From assembly GCF_900086715.1 (NCBI RefSeq), contig NZ_FLKH01000012.1, forward strand, positions 1,116,001-1,180,000: DNA of 64,000 bases, written 5' to 3'. The notes beneath the pieces are model-generated. The model did no database searches, had not been told where the DNA came from, and saw only the letters and a program-made list of their open reading frames with translations. The DNA is from Gracilibacillus timonensis (GTDB lineage Bacteria; Bacillota; Bacilli; Bacillales; Amphibacillaceae). A program made the translations under genes and the position numbers. Shown here one piece after another: positions 7,054-15,637 of the stretch. Position 1 is the stretch's first letter, and each line of letters begins with the position of its first letter.

Positions 7054-8121
7054 TTAATGATTTCTTAATTGTTTCTTAAAAAGGTTTTTTTCGTCATATT
7101 TAGGAAGGGAAAAGCCGAAAGTCGTTCTTGTCCAGGGGTTGCTCTCCACCCAAATCTTTCCGTGCTGTTTCTCTACCAGTGCTTTTGCAATAGCTAATCC
7201 AAGACCGCTCCCCTTGTTCCATTGATTTCTGGATTGGTCCACGCGATACATCTTGTCAAATACATAGGGCATATCTTGATCACTTATCCCAGGACCCTGA
7301 TCCCAAATCAAAAGCTGATACTCATTAGCCGATTCAGTTAGTTCTACTCCTAGCACCTTTCCTTCTTTCCCATAATATAAGGCGTTTTTTAGGAGATTGC
7401 CGATAACCCGTGTCAAACTCAAACGATCTGCTTGAATAAAACAGGTTTTCTCTGGAATGGTCGTATGTAATGCAATGGCTTCTTGTTTTAAATCAGGCAA
7501 GAACGCAATCAATGATTCTCTTGTTATTTCAGCAAAATCTAACTGCTCTTCTTCCAAATGGATTTCATCCGCATCTATTTTGGCCATATGAAAAAGTTCA
7601 TCCACTAGATGTTTTAAACGGCTTGATTTTCTGGATATGATATCCAAATACGCTTGTTTTTCTGTTTCTGACGCTGCTATACCATCCTTCAAGGCATCGA
7701 TATAGCCAATTATGGATGTAAGCGGTGTACGAAGATCATGGGAAATACCTGAAAGTATCTTCTCTCGTGCTTGTTGTGATTGTAGCGATTGAATCTGTAT
7801 TTCCTCTGCTTCTTCTATTAATTCATTGATGGAAAAAATGATATCATCTAACGTATGGTCGGGATTCGTCCATAATCTGGTTTTTAAGTTTCCTTGAACA
7901 GCTCGCTTGATGGCCTTATTTATTTGCTTTAACTGTAAAAAAGTACGAATTCTCATCCCAATTAACATCACAGTGATAAGAATTAGCAACGTAAATAGCA
8001 CACCTATAGCTTGTTCTTTAGCCGGTCCGTTAACAGAAGTATCGATAAGAAATATACCTGCTAATATAAAAAATTGGCAGACAATAAGTAATAATACCTT
8101 ATCCTTTTTCATCGTGTTCAC
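7054..8121 (-). CDS. sensor histidine kinase of the bacitracin-type cassette
   Basis: 355 residues: two membrane helices (about 8-26 and 38-56) separated by only about 12 extracellular residues, a HAMP-like linker, DHp helix with phospho-acceptor His128 in SGISHDLRTPLTS, and an HATPase domain with N-box GNLLKNALYY, G1 box DQGPGIS and G2 box GSGLGLAIAK. The tiny outer loop means it cannot bind a ligand outside in the usual way; such kinases often sense through the membrane or through a partner transporter, here probably the adjacent ABC exporter. It overlaps its response regulator gene by 23 bp. Confidence 0.88.
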   Translation of the reverse strand: MNTMKKDKVLLLIVCQFFILAGIFLIDTSVNGPAKEQAIGVLFTLLILITVMLIGMRIRTFLQLKQINKAIKRAVQGNLKTRLWTNPDHTLDDIIFSINELIEEAEEIQIQSLQSQQAREKILSGISHDLRTPLTSIIGYIDALKDGIAASETEKQAYLDIISRKSSRLKHLVDELFHMAKIDADEIHLEEEQLDFAEITRESLIAFLPDLKQEAIALHTTIPEKTCFIQADRLSLTRVIGNLLKNALYYGKEGKVLGVELTESANEYQLLIWDQGPGISDQDMPYVFDKMYRVDQSRNQWNKGSGLGLAIAKALVEKQHGKIWVESNPWTRTTFGFSLPKYDEKNLFKKQLRNH

Positions 8122-8815
8122 CTACAAATTTATAGCCTATGCCCCAGACGGTTTGTATAAATACTGGATTTGATGGATCCCTCTCTATCTTTTTTCGTAG
8201 TTTTCTAATATGAACCATGACGGTATTGTCATCCTCAATGTAGCTGCTTCCCCAGACATTGCGAAATAACTGTGTTTTGGTGAAAACCTGTTCCGGATGG
8301 GAAGCTAGAAACGTCAGTAATTCAAATTCTTTAGCGGTCAATGGGATATCCTGTCCATGAACAGTAATGTTATATTTTTTTCGGTCGATGGTTAAATGTG
8401 GATACGTTATCGATGTATGCTCGGTCGTACTTTCTTCACTTCCCAGCACCAAGTATCTTCTAATTAATGCCTTTACCCTGGCAATTACTTCATTAATACT
8501 GAATGGCTTTGTCAAGTAATCATCCGCTCCAATGCCCAACCCCAGCACCTTATCTACTTCTTGGTCTTTTGCTGTAAGCATTAAGATCGGCACATTAGAC
8601 GTTGCTCGAATCCTTCTACATACTTCTATTCCGTCTAGCTTTGGCATCATCAAATCCAATAGCAATAGATTATAGGAATGTTGATGACACGCTTGCAACA
8701 CTTCTTCCCCATTAGCCACTACGTCTACTTGATATAACTCTCTTTCTAAGTATTTTTTTAGCAAATCACGGATTTCTTTCTCATCATCCGCCACCAGTAT
8801 ACGTATCTCTTCCAT
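8099..8815 (-). CDS. OmpR/PhoB-type response regulator of the bacitracin-type cassette
   Basis: 238 residues. The receiver domain (1-120) has acidic residues near 10-12, phospho-acceptor Asp54 in LLLLDLMMPKLDG and Lys in LTKPFS. The C-terminal winged helix (about 140-235) ends with a typical wing VWGIGYKF. It is the first gene of the minus-strand group (regulator, kinase, ATPase, permease, uppP), so it probably controls the exporter and phosphatase genes as well as itself. The intergenic space to the divergent amidase gene (8816-8952) should hold the promoter. Confidence 0.9.
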   Translation of the reverse strand: MEEIRILVADDEKEIRDLLKKYLERELYQVDVVANGEEVLQACHQHSYNLLLLDLMMPKLDGIEVCRRIRATSNVPILMLTAKDQEVDKVLGLGIGADDYLTKPFSINEVIARVKALIRRYLVLGSEESTTEHTSITYPHLTIDRKKYNITVHGQDIPLTAKEFELLTFLASHPEQVFTKTQLFRNVWGSSYIEDDNTVMVHIRKLRKKIERDPSNPVFIQTVWGIGYKFVGEHDEKG

Positions 8816-8952
8816 ATGTTCACCTGCTTTTTTAAAAGTTTTTATCTCTTAACCTTCGAAACTTCAATAAATATTGAAATAAAAGGTATATTCATAAACT
8901 AGATTGGCAAACCTGTCAATATTAGAAACTATGAATCGGAGGTTTATCCAAT

Positions 8953-10170
8953 ATGAAGTATAACATAATCATAGGTATCGCTTTTTGTGTTTGCCTATTT
9001 ATTTTCTTACCTAATGTGCATGCAAATGACGGAAAAATGTACGAGGTCAATGCAGAAAAAGTGGAATTACGAGACGCACCTGCTCAGGAAGCAAATGTAG
9101 TTGCAGAGTTGCAGCGCGGTGCAAAGGTAACGGTGTTTGAAGATTCGTATGGTTGGGGCGAAACCTTTTATAACGGTGAGAAAGTCTGGGTTGCTATCCA
9201 CCTGTTATCAGAAGTGAATGCGAATCAAGCAGCTGATTCAGACAGAGAAACAGAGACTACTACATCTGAAGAAGATAGACAGTTATATCATGTGCAAGCA
9301 CCTGCTGTCAATGTGCGTAACGCACCTGATACCCATGCAACGATTATAACAACATTAAATAAGGGAGACAGGGTCACTATTTTTCAAGAAAAAAACGGTT
9401 GGGGTAAGACCTATTATCAGAATAAAGAAGTATGGATCGCTTTATATCTGCTAGATAAAGAAACGGAGAAAGTAGATAACGAGAAACCAACGGAAAAGGA
9501 GATAGCGAAGGCATCAGCAAAGCACAAGCAAGTAACCACAGATCAAGAAAATAGTGACAAAGAACAGAAACATGTTGAAAAAGCACAGGAAGAAATACAG
9601 ACAGATCCAACAAAGCAAGCTAGTGAAAACACGTTAGAGGATTATCATATTGTGATCGATCCCGGTCATGGCGGTAAAGATCCCGGCGCCATTGGATCCG
9701 AAGTAAATGAAAAAACGTTAACGTTATCTACGGCAAATAAATTAGCAAAACAGTTACGTGATAAAGGGGTTTCCATTACCTTAACGAGGACGAATGATAC
9801 GTATATTCCATTAGAAGAACGAGTGAGTATCAGCAATTCCGCACAAAAAGCCATTTTCATTAGCTTACATTATAATGCCTCGACAGAAACAGCGGCACGT
9901 GGAATCGAAACGTTTTATCACGATGGTGTAGAAGATCAAAAGCTTGCGAAATCTGTTCAGGCCTCATTGATTGATCATGCGGAACTTCAAGATCGCGGAA
10001 CAAAGCAAGCAGATTTTCAAGTGTTAAAGGAGAACAAGCAGCCAGCCATTCTAGTAGAGCTTGGGTTTATTAGTCATGGGGAGGAACAGCAGCTGATTCA
10101 AACCGATCATTATCAAGAAAAAGCGGTTGCAGGAATAATAGCTGGTTTAGATACTTATGTTCATGGGTAA
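8953..10170 (+). CDS. secreted N-acetylmuramoyl-L-alanine amidase with two SH3b domains
   Basis: 405 residues. A signal peptide with cleavage probably after NVHA (residue 24) is followed by two bacterial SH3 domains (about 29-87 and 110-168, each with a GWG-TYY/FYN-KVWI/VA pattern), a highly charged Lys/Glu/Gln linker (170-230), and a catalytic Amidase_3 domain (232-404). Zinc ligands are visible as His in DPGHGG, Glu in VNEKTL and His in SLHYNA; the catalytic Glu is in LVELGFISH. It cuts the bond between N-acetylmuramic acid and the stem peptide, and the SH3 domains probably hold it on the wall. It is monocistronic, with a strong terminator after it. Confidence 0.92.
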   Translation: MKYNIIIGIAFCVCLFIFLPNVHANDGKMYEVNAEKVELRDAPAQEANVVAELQRGAKVTVFEDSYGWGETFYNGEKVWVAIHLLSEVNANQAADSDRETETTTSEEDRQLYHVQAPAVNVRNAPDTHATIITTLNKGDRVTIFQEKNGWGKTYYQNKEVWIALYLLDKETEKVDNEKPTEKEIAKASAKHKQVTTDQENSDKEQKHVEKAQEEIQTDPTKQASENTLEDYHIVIDPGHGGKDPGAIGSEVNEKTLTLSTANKLAKQLRDKGVSITLTRTNDTYIPLEERVSISNSAQKAIFISLHYNASTETAARGIETFYHDGVEDQKLAKSVQASLIDHAELQDRGTKQADFQVLKENKQPAILVELGFISHGEEQQLIQTDHYQEKAVAGIIAGLDTYVHG

Positions 10171-10176
10171 CACCCC

Positions 10177-10222
10177 CTATCCCTTAACGATGCTGCTCGT
10201 TAAGGGATAGAGTTGTTTATTT
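10177..10222 (+). terminator. intrinsic terminator after the amidase gene
   Basis: A 14-bp stem, CTATCCCTTAACGA paired with TCGTTAAGGGATAG (10177-10190 / 10197-10210), is followed by a T-rich tail. Confidence 0.9.
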
Positions 10223-10329
10223 TTTTACTACCTCATCCAAGTAAGCATAACATTTTCCATTCAGTTAACTTAGCGCTATACTATTATTTAGGGTAACGAA
10301 ATAAAAAGGACTAAAGAAGGGATAATATA

Positions 10330-11556
10330 GTGAATGTAGAACAAGTCGCAAAGCGTAATGCAGCTATTATGTGGTTTGCGAATTTTTTTATTGCCGCTAG
10401 TTTGACGATGGTCATTCCATTTCTATCCTTATATATTGAAACATTAGGCAATTATTCTGATGACTATGTCCAGCGTTGGTCCGGCTGGGTATTTGCTATT
10501 TCTTTTTTAATCGCCTTTATTGTTTCGCCATTTTGGGGTAGATTTGGTGATAAACATGGACGGAAGATATTTTTGGTTTTTGCTGCATTTGGTCTAGGCA
10601 TTAGTGTATTCTTAATGGGCTTTGTTACCAATGTGACGCAGCTTTTTTTCTTACGCTTATTTATGGGTTTTTTTACTGGTTTTATTTCTATGTCACAGGC
10701 GTTTATCTCTACCCAAACACCTCCAAAAATCGCTGGAAAAGTACTAGGTACGTTACAAACGGGTAATGTCACCGGTAGTTTATTAGGGCCGCTGTTCGGT
10801 GGGATATTGGCGGATACGTTTAGTTATTCTGCCACCTTTCAATTAACTGCCGCTACTTTATTTATTGCCGCTTTTCTAGTAACGTTTGGTACAAAAGAGT
10901 TAAAACAAAAAACAAAACAAGCAGAAAGTCATTATTCGGTTGGTCAGGTGCTACAGCACATTATTAGTAAGCCGGTATTGGTGGTCATTATGCTTGTCTC
11001 GATGTTTGTGCAAGTAGCCAATTTTAGTATACAACCGATTCTTTCCTTATATGTCAGCGAAATTCATGGACCGGCAAGCATTGCCTTCTTTTCAGGTCTT
11101 GCTTTTTCCGCTGCTGGTTTAGGAAATTTATTAATGTCGAGAAATTGGGGTAAGTTAGGAGATCGAATAGGCTATGAAAAGGTACTGGTTATTCTTTTAT
11201 TCTTATCAGCCATTTTCTTCTTACCAGGGGCGTTTGTTGGATCGATTTGGCAATTAGTAGTGGTTCGCTTTCTATTAGGAACAGCAATTGGCGGTGTCAT
11301 TCCGCTTCGAACGGCCTATATTCGTGAGGTTTCTCCTTATCAAATTCAAGGGGAAGTACTAGGTTATAACACAAGTATTCGTTTTCTAGGTAATATTATC
11401 GGTCCAGTAGTGGGTGGCTGGATTGCAGGGCTTTATGATATTGCCGCTGTCTTTATTTTTAGCAGTGTGTTATTGCTATTAAGTGCCATTAGTCTGCTTA
11501 TGACCATCAAGCGTGATCAGAAACAAGGGTTGGAGCAATCTCCTGTTCATTCCTAA
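10330..11556 (+). CDS. MFS multidrug-type exporter
   Basis: A 408-residue protein with twelve predicted membrane helices. It starts with GTG, preceded by AGAAGGGAT. The loop 2-3 motif appears as GRFGDKHGRKI and is repeated in the second half as GKLGDRIGYEK. GxxxGPxxGG motifs (GSLLGPLFGGIL and GNIIGPVVGGWI) mark helix 5 and its counterpart and identify the drug:proton antiporter group (MdtG/NorA-like). It acts in the cytoplasmic membrane, exporting small molecules using the proton gradient. The substrate cannot be told. It is a single gene bounded by terminators. Confidence 0.85.
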   Translation: MNVEQVAKRNAAIMWFANFFIAASLTMVIPFLSLYIETLGNYSDDYVQRWSGWVFAISFLIAFIVSPFWGRFGDKHGRKIFLVFAAFGLGISVFLMGFVTNVTQLFFLRLFMGFFTGFISMSQAFISTQTPPKIAGKVLGTLQTGNVTGSLLGPLFGGILADTFSYSATFQLTAATLFIAAFLVTFGTKELKQKTKQAESHYSVGQVLQHIISKPVLVVIMLVSMFVQVANFSIQPILSLYVSEIHGPASIAFFSGLAFSAAGLGNLLMSRNWGKLGDRIGYEKVLVILLFLSAIFFLPGAFVGSIWQLVVVRFLLGTAIGGVIPLRTAYIREVSPYQIQGEVLGYNTSIRFLGNIIGPVVGGWIAGLYDIAAVFIFSSVLLLLSAISLLMTIKRDQKQGLEQSPVHS

Positions 11557-11570
11557 GTTGAATAATCAAA

Positions 11571-11620
11571 CAAAGAGCAGGTTCGAGGTCAATCCACGCA
11601 GAACCTGCTCTTTGTTATCT
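11571..11620 (+). terminator. intrinsic terminator after the MFS gene
   Basis: A 14-bp stem CAAAGAGCAGGTTC / GAACCTGCTCTTTG (11571-11584 and 11601-11614) is followed by TTATCTT. Confidence 0.85.
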
Positions 11621-11738
11621 TGCCTTCTCTATGTATGGAACCGATTGCTTATCCCTTGTTTATCATTTAAAATAAGTTATTAAAAATAACATAGGAGAAT
11701 GCCTTATTTCAAAATTATGCTCAGGGTTTGCCCTTCTT

Positions 11739-12062
11739 TTGTTAACCTTATTATTGGTCTATGATTATTTCCCTATCCAACAATTAGTAGTTTCTAAGAC
11801 GACGGTTAGCATGCTGCTTCTTGTCTGTATCCTTATCAGTCTATTTTTTCAGCGTTACACAAAGAATGATAGACAAGATGGACTGAAATGGCAAGCGTTT
11901 ATAACGATTTATATCCTATGCCTGATCGGGATATTTTCCCTTTTAGGCGGCGAGTCTTCGGTGGGTATTTCATTTCATAACGGTTTTTTCTGGATTGTTT
12001 TATTGATTTCTCTAGCTGAAATGTTCTTTCAATGGAAAAAGCCTGAATCGCGGGAACAGTAA
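11739..12062 (+). CDS. small membrane protein, start uncertain
   Basis: A 107-residue frame from a TTG codon encodes about four hydrophobic segments (2-10, 22-37, 48-65, 80-95) and a charged C-terminus. The frame is open further upstream: an AGGAG at 11693-11697 stands at ideal distance from an in-frame ATT codon at 11706, which would add a short hydrophobic start and complete the first helix. No in-frame ATG or GTG exists there. I do not recognise the family. Either a non-standard start codon is used or the gene has lost its original start. Confidence 0.5.
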   Translation: MLTLLLVYDYFPIQQLVVSKTTVSMLLLVCILISLFFQRYTKNDRQDGLKWQAFITIYILCLIGIFSLLGGESSVGISFHNGFFWIVLLISLAEMFFQWKKPESREQ

Positions 12063-12081
12063 ATTAAATGGTGCTACAGCT

Positions 12082-12513
12082 TCACAGCATACCCATCTGC
12101 TGCATAAAATGAACCCCATCGGAACTTACCCAGTAATCTTTGATTTTTCCGTCCTCCAGAAAGAAGATATCCATCCCTTGAAAAGCTATCACTTTCCCTG
12201 CCTTTGCCTGTGCACCTGGCATCGTTCCGTTATACGTGCCGGTGAAACGCCATCGAGCAGATACATAATTTCCTTCTTCGATAGGCCCTGTTTCAATAGA
12301 CATCTTTACATCGTCAAAGAAGGCACACCCGCTCCCAATCATATCTTTTAGCGCTTCTGCCCCCTTCTGCCTTTCCGAATTTTGCTGGTCAAGCCTTGCT
12401 TGATGTACGGTACAGTCAGGGGATGTTATGTCATCCAACACAGATATATCTTGATTCCATGCCTGAACCCAGCGTTCGTATATTTGTTTCCCATTATGCA
12501 CGAGCATCCTCAT
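12082..12513 (-). CDS. SnoaL-like polyketide cyclase/ester cyclase family protein
   Basis: The start is set at the ATG at 12513 (MRMLVHNGKQIYERW) behind GGGAG; a start at 12507 is also possible, and the longer upstream frame overlaps the preceding gene without a ribosome site. The 143-residue product shows the NTF2-like cone fold pattern of SnoaL proteins: an N-terminal helix (YERWVQAWN), a His-containing strand in SPDCTVHQA, RWRFTGTYNG, and the closing DIFFLEDGKIKDYWVSSD. Such proteins bind small hydrophobic molecules; the substrate is unknown. It follows an FAD oxidoreductase gene on the same strand by 73 bp. Confidence 0.75.
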   Translation of the reverse strand: MRMLVHNGKQIYERWVQAWNQDISVLDDITSPDCTVHQARLDQQNSERQKGAEALKDMIGSGCAFFDDVKMSIETGPIEEGNYVSARWRFTGTYNGTMPGAQAKAGKVIAFQGMDIFFLEDGKIKDYWVSSDGVHFMQQMGML

Positions 12514-12586
12514 CAACTCCCTGTTTAAAAAGGGAGAGGTGAAAAGCACCCCTTCTCCTCCCTTTTTCCTTATGGACACCATTTGT

Positions 12587-13303
12587 TTAATATCCAGCAA
12601 ATTCCTCGGAACGGATGTTATCTTCATTCACACCCGCTTCTATCAGCATATCTTGCATCGCTTCCACCATACCGCCGGGACCAGACAGGTAATAGATCGG
12701 TTTATGGATATCGGAAACGTAACGTTTGAGCAGCTTGGCACCAATATGACCACGTTCACCACCCCATTCATCGGCACTTGACCTTGTCATAACCGGAACA
12801 AATTGGAAATCAGGATTTCTTTCTGCCATTTCCTCCAAATCGGATAGAAATGGGGCATCTTCTGGGGTTTTATTGGAGTATAATAACGTTATCTCATGAT
12901 CTGTCTCTTGATTCGTAGCCTCGGCAATCATGCTGCGGACAGGTGTGATCCCAATACCGCCAATAATAAATACCGCCGGAGTGGATTCTGTTTTGTGGAG
13001 GGTGAAACTTCCGCTTGCTCCATCAAATTCGACCTCGCTTCCCTCTGGTAAATCCTTTAATTCCTGCTTAAAAGCAGAATCCCTTATGCGCGTAGCCGTC
13101 ACTAATTCATTTTCGCTCGGTGCATAGACCAGCGATAAGGCTCTTTTATTCCCTTCTTCATCTGTTTTACTTGGGTTAATCAGCTTAATATGAGTGAGCT
13201 GACCTGCTTTAAAATCAAATCCATCTGGCATTTCCCAATGAAACGCCATCGTATCTTTGGCCACTAATTCTTTTTTCTTTAAAGTGATTTTTTGATTTGC
13301 CAT
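12587..13303 (-). CDS. FAD/NAD(P)-binding ferredoxin-reductase-type oxidoreductase
   Basis: A 238-residue flavoprotein of the ferredoxin-NADP reductase superfamily. The N-terminal FAD barrel carries KRALSLVYAP (about 52-61, the RxYS-like flavin motif) and GASGSFTL. The C-terminal NAD(P) domain has FIIGGIGITPVRSMI (about 111-125) and the closing YYLSGPGGMVEAM (about 200-212). There is no iron-sulfur or haem domain, so it must pass electrons between NAD(P)H and a separate acceptor, possibly a soluble flavin or ferredoxin. It resembles the reductase half of flavohaemoglobin. The partner is not apparent nearby. Confidence 0.82.
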   Translation of the reverse strand: MANQKITLKKKELVAKDTMAFHWEMPDGFDFKAGQLTHIKLINPSKTDEEGNKRALSLVYAPSENELVTATRIRDSAFKQELKDLPEGSEVEFDGASGSFTLHKTESTPAVFIIGGIGITPVRSMIAEATNQETDHEITLLYSNKTPEDAPFLSDLEEMAERNPDFQFVPVMTRSSADEWGGERGHIGAKLLKRYVSDIHKPIYYLSGPGGMVEAMQDMLIEAGVNEDNIRSEEFAGY

Positions 13304-13530
13304 TTTTATTCGCTCCTTTATGATGAAACTCCTTTATTTGAAAATCATATGTTATTTTGCTATATCCTATTTCTACCCTTATTTTTCCTTTGCTAAACAG
13401 GCAGTTGTTCCTAAAGAAAATGATGACTACAAATAATGTTGGTGAAAGGAGTACTTTCCTATATTGCAATGTGCATATGACGTGATTAGAATAGTAGTAA
13501 TACCATCATGATTTTTTTATAAGGAGGATA
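13304..13530. other. divergent intergenic region
   Basis: This separates the minus-strand oxidoreductase from the plus-strand VOC gene. It holds their ribosome sites (AAGGAGCG near 13313 on the minus strand, AAGGAGG at about 13521-13527 on the plus strand) and presumably both promoters. I see no RNA gene or repeat in it. Confidence 0.5.
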
Positions 13531-13884
13531 ATGATGAAGGTTAAACGTATTGTTGCTAATATTGAAACACCTGAGATGGAAAAGGCTGCTTATTTTTACG
13601 GGGAGATTCTTGGATTGGATCAGTTGATGGATTTGGGGTTTATTACAACGTTCGGTTCGCATGAGAAAATGGATACACAAATTAGCTTTCTCTCACAAGG
13701 AGGGTCTGGAACGCCTGTCCCTGATCTATCAATGGAAGTGGACGACTTGGATGATTTATTGGTTCGTGTGCAAGAAGCAGGGATTGCTATTGAATATGGG
13801 CCAGTCGAGGAACCTTGGGGGGTTCGGCGATTCTATGTCCGTGATCCTTTCGGCAAGCTGATTAATATTCTTGTTCATCTATAA
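13531..13884 (+). CDS. VOC (glyoxalase/bleomycin resistance) family protein
   Basis: A 117-residue single-subunit VOC protein made of two beta-alpha-beta-beta-beta modules: IVANIETPEMEKAAYFYGEILGL at the start and EEPWGVRRFYVRDPFGKLINIL at the end. A strong AAGGAGG precedes the ATG; a second ATG three bases on is also usable. Members bind metals or small molecules and often dimerise. Nothing in the neighbourhood indicates a substrate. A terminator follows at once. Confidence 0.8.
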   Translation: MMKVKRIVANIETPEMEKAAYFYGEILGLDQLMDLGFITTFGSHEKMDTQISFLSQGGSGTPVPDLSMEVDDLDDLLVRVQEAGIAIEYGPVEEPWGVRRFYVRDPFGKLINILVHL

Positions 13885-13898
13885 GTAAGCACAGGGAG

Positions 13899-13932
13899 AG
13901 CGTCCATTTGAACTAAATGGACGCTTTTATTT
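13899..13932 (+). terminator. intrinsic terminator after the VOC gene
   Basis: The 11-bp stem AGCGTCCATTT / AAATGGACGCT (13899-13909 and 13915-13925) is followed by a T-rich tail. It lies between convergent genes and may also serve the kinase gene on the other strand. Confidence 0.85.
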
Positions 13933-13962
13933 CATGTACGCTGCTCTTATCATTATTCGACC

Positions 13963-14865
13963 TTATTTCCTAAACCAAACCTCTATTTGAAATTCATTTT
14001 CATGCAGATAGGCGGTTACATGGCCTCCTTGCTTGTCAACCAACTGTTGTACAATGTGCAAGCCTAAACCTAAATGTCCATCCGCGCGACTCTGATCTAT
14101 CCGGAAGCTTCTATCAAACATACGTTCGACATCTTTTTGATTAACGCCAGTAATATCATTTGCGGCATGTAAACGAACATAGTCGTCCTCTTCGACCCAG
14201 TCGATAGAAAAATAGGTTTGCGCATAACGCAATGCATTCTGGATGATATTATTAATGATTCGATGGACAGCCTTTTTATCAGCCCATATCGGTGATACAG
14301 GTGTTTCTTCCATCTTTACCTGCAAGTTACTTTTCTCAAAATCGTTATAGAACATCAGCATCGTTTCTATTACGATTTGATCGAGTGATACCTGTTCGGT
14401 CTCTAAAGGCTGATCAGCTGAATCTATTTGCGAGATCTCATAGAACATATCTACTGTCATGGTCAAGTGGTCCATTTTCTGCTGGATAATCTGTAAAAAC
14501 TCGCTTCTCTCTGCTTCTGATAAGGAAGGGTCATTTAACAATTCCGTAAAACCTTGCATAGAGGTTAACGGTGTTCTCAAATCATGTGAAATATTGGTAA
14601 TTTCCTGCTTGAGTTCTTTTTCTCGTTTTTGTGCTTGCTGCTGATCCTGTTTAAATAACCGAAGCAACTGATTAATTCGAGAAAGGAAACGAACAACATT
14701 TTTATTGCGTGTGTTGGTACGAACCAGCTCATTGGTACCGAAATGTTCGATGATATTCATTAGTTGATGGGTCATGCCCTTGATCTCCCAATGAAGAAAT
14801 ACCAGCCTACCTATGCTGATGACTAGCAGGACCGCAAGTACGATGATAATCAACCAGCTGCTCAT
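13963..14865 (-). CDS. sensor histidine kinase of a second antibiotic-type ABC module
   Basis: 300 residues with only one clear membrane helix (3-25) and no external domain; a coiled linker leads to the DHp helix with His94 in NISHDLRTPLTS, followed by an HATPase domain with INNIIQNALRYA and a G2 box HLGLGLHIVQ. Kinases of this short type act in lantibiotic and bacitracin-type systems and usually need a partner for sensing. It is the last gene of the minus-strand set regulator, ATPase, permease, kinase, starting 22 bp after the permease stop. Confidence 0.85.
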   Translation of the reverse strand: MSSWLIIIVLAVLLVISIGRLVFLHWEIKGMTHQLMNIIEHFGTNELVRTNTRNKNVVRFLSRINQLLRLFKQDQQQAQKREKELKQEITNISHDLRTPLTSMQGFTELLNDPSLSEAERSEFLQIIQQKMDHLTMTVDMFYEISQIDSADQPLETEQVSLDQIVIETMLMFYNDFEKSNLQVKMEETPVSPIWADKKAVHRIINNIIQNALRYAQTYFSIDWVEEDDYVRLHAANDITGVNQKDVERMFDRSFRIDQSRADGHLGLGLHIVQQLVDKQGGHVTAYLHENEFQIEVWFRK

Positions 14866-14887
14866 GGTTATGTCTCCCCTTTTTTAA

Positions 14888-15637
14888 TCAATCGATGTTT
14901 TGTTTAGTGAATTTTCTTGCCCCGAATAGTAATGCAGGAATGGCAAGCACAATGCCTGTTATCCAACAACGAAAATCAATGGAAGTGGCTTGAGCCATAA
15001 AATCATTCAAGTTGCCTCTTAATAAAATGTCTGGTCCATACTGGTAAAGTTGATTTAATCCGGAGATCGGTCGAAAAATGGAATAAACGAACTCACCAGA
15101 ATACGTAAATAGGACAAACAATATAATGATGATGTAAATGGTATTAATCTTTGTCATTTTCATGCTATGAATGATCGTAAATCCAGCGAATACAAGCGGG
15201 ACCATATTGGTAAGAGCGATCAGAAAATTGGTGATAGATTGCTCCTCTTTAGCTAAGAGACTTTCTCCCAAACCAACGATGAAGAATAGACTGACCACAC
15301 ATAATAAGAGAAAGTAGCTTAATGTAAGCATAAATTTAGACCAAAAAATTGATTTTCGTGAAATACCAAAAGAGATGGCTTGTTTTATCAGTGTCATGTC
15401 CTTGCCAGTCAACATCAAATTAAACAAAAAAGCGATAATAACTAGAAAAGTCCCACTGCTCACCACATTCGAATACAAAAATCGACTCGTAGCATAAGGA
15501 AAGTCAGTTTCAATCTGATTAAAAAAATATAACAGCAGAGCGGCCATCATTTGAAGCAGAAGGCAAATGCCACCTGTTACGTACAGACTTGGTTTTCGCA
15601 ATAAACGATAGTGTTCACTTTTGATATAATTCATCAT
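14888..15637 (-). CDS. ABC-2 type permease of a peptide-antibiotic exporter
   Basis: A 249-residue integral membrane protein with six hydrophobic segments (about 16-38, 55-75, 98-122, 135-155, 160-182, 222-240), similar in layout to lantibiotic-immunity and bacitracin-export permeases. Its ATG overlaps the stop of the ATPase gene by 4 bp, which signals coupled translation. It probably forms the membrane part of an exporter with that ATPase, regulated by the flanking two-component pair. The substrate is not deducible from sequence. Confidence 0.78.
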   Translation of the reverse strand: MMNYIKSEHYRLLRKPSLYVTGGICLLLQMMAALLLYFFNQIETDFPYATSRFLYSNVVSSGTFLVIIAFLFNLMLTGKDMTLIKQAISFGISRKSIFWSKFMLTLSYFLLLCVVSLFFIVGLGESLLAKEEQSITNFLIALTNMVPLVFAGFTIIHSMKMTKINTIYIIIILFVLFTYSGEFVYSIFRPISGLNQLYQYGPDILLRGNLNDFMAQATSIDFRCWITGIVLAIPALLFGARKFTKQNID

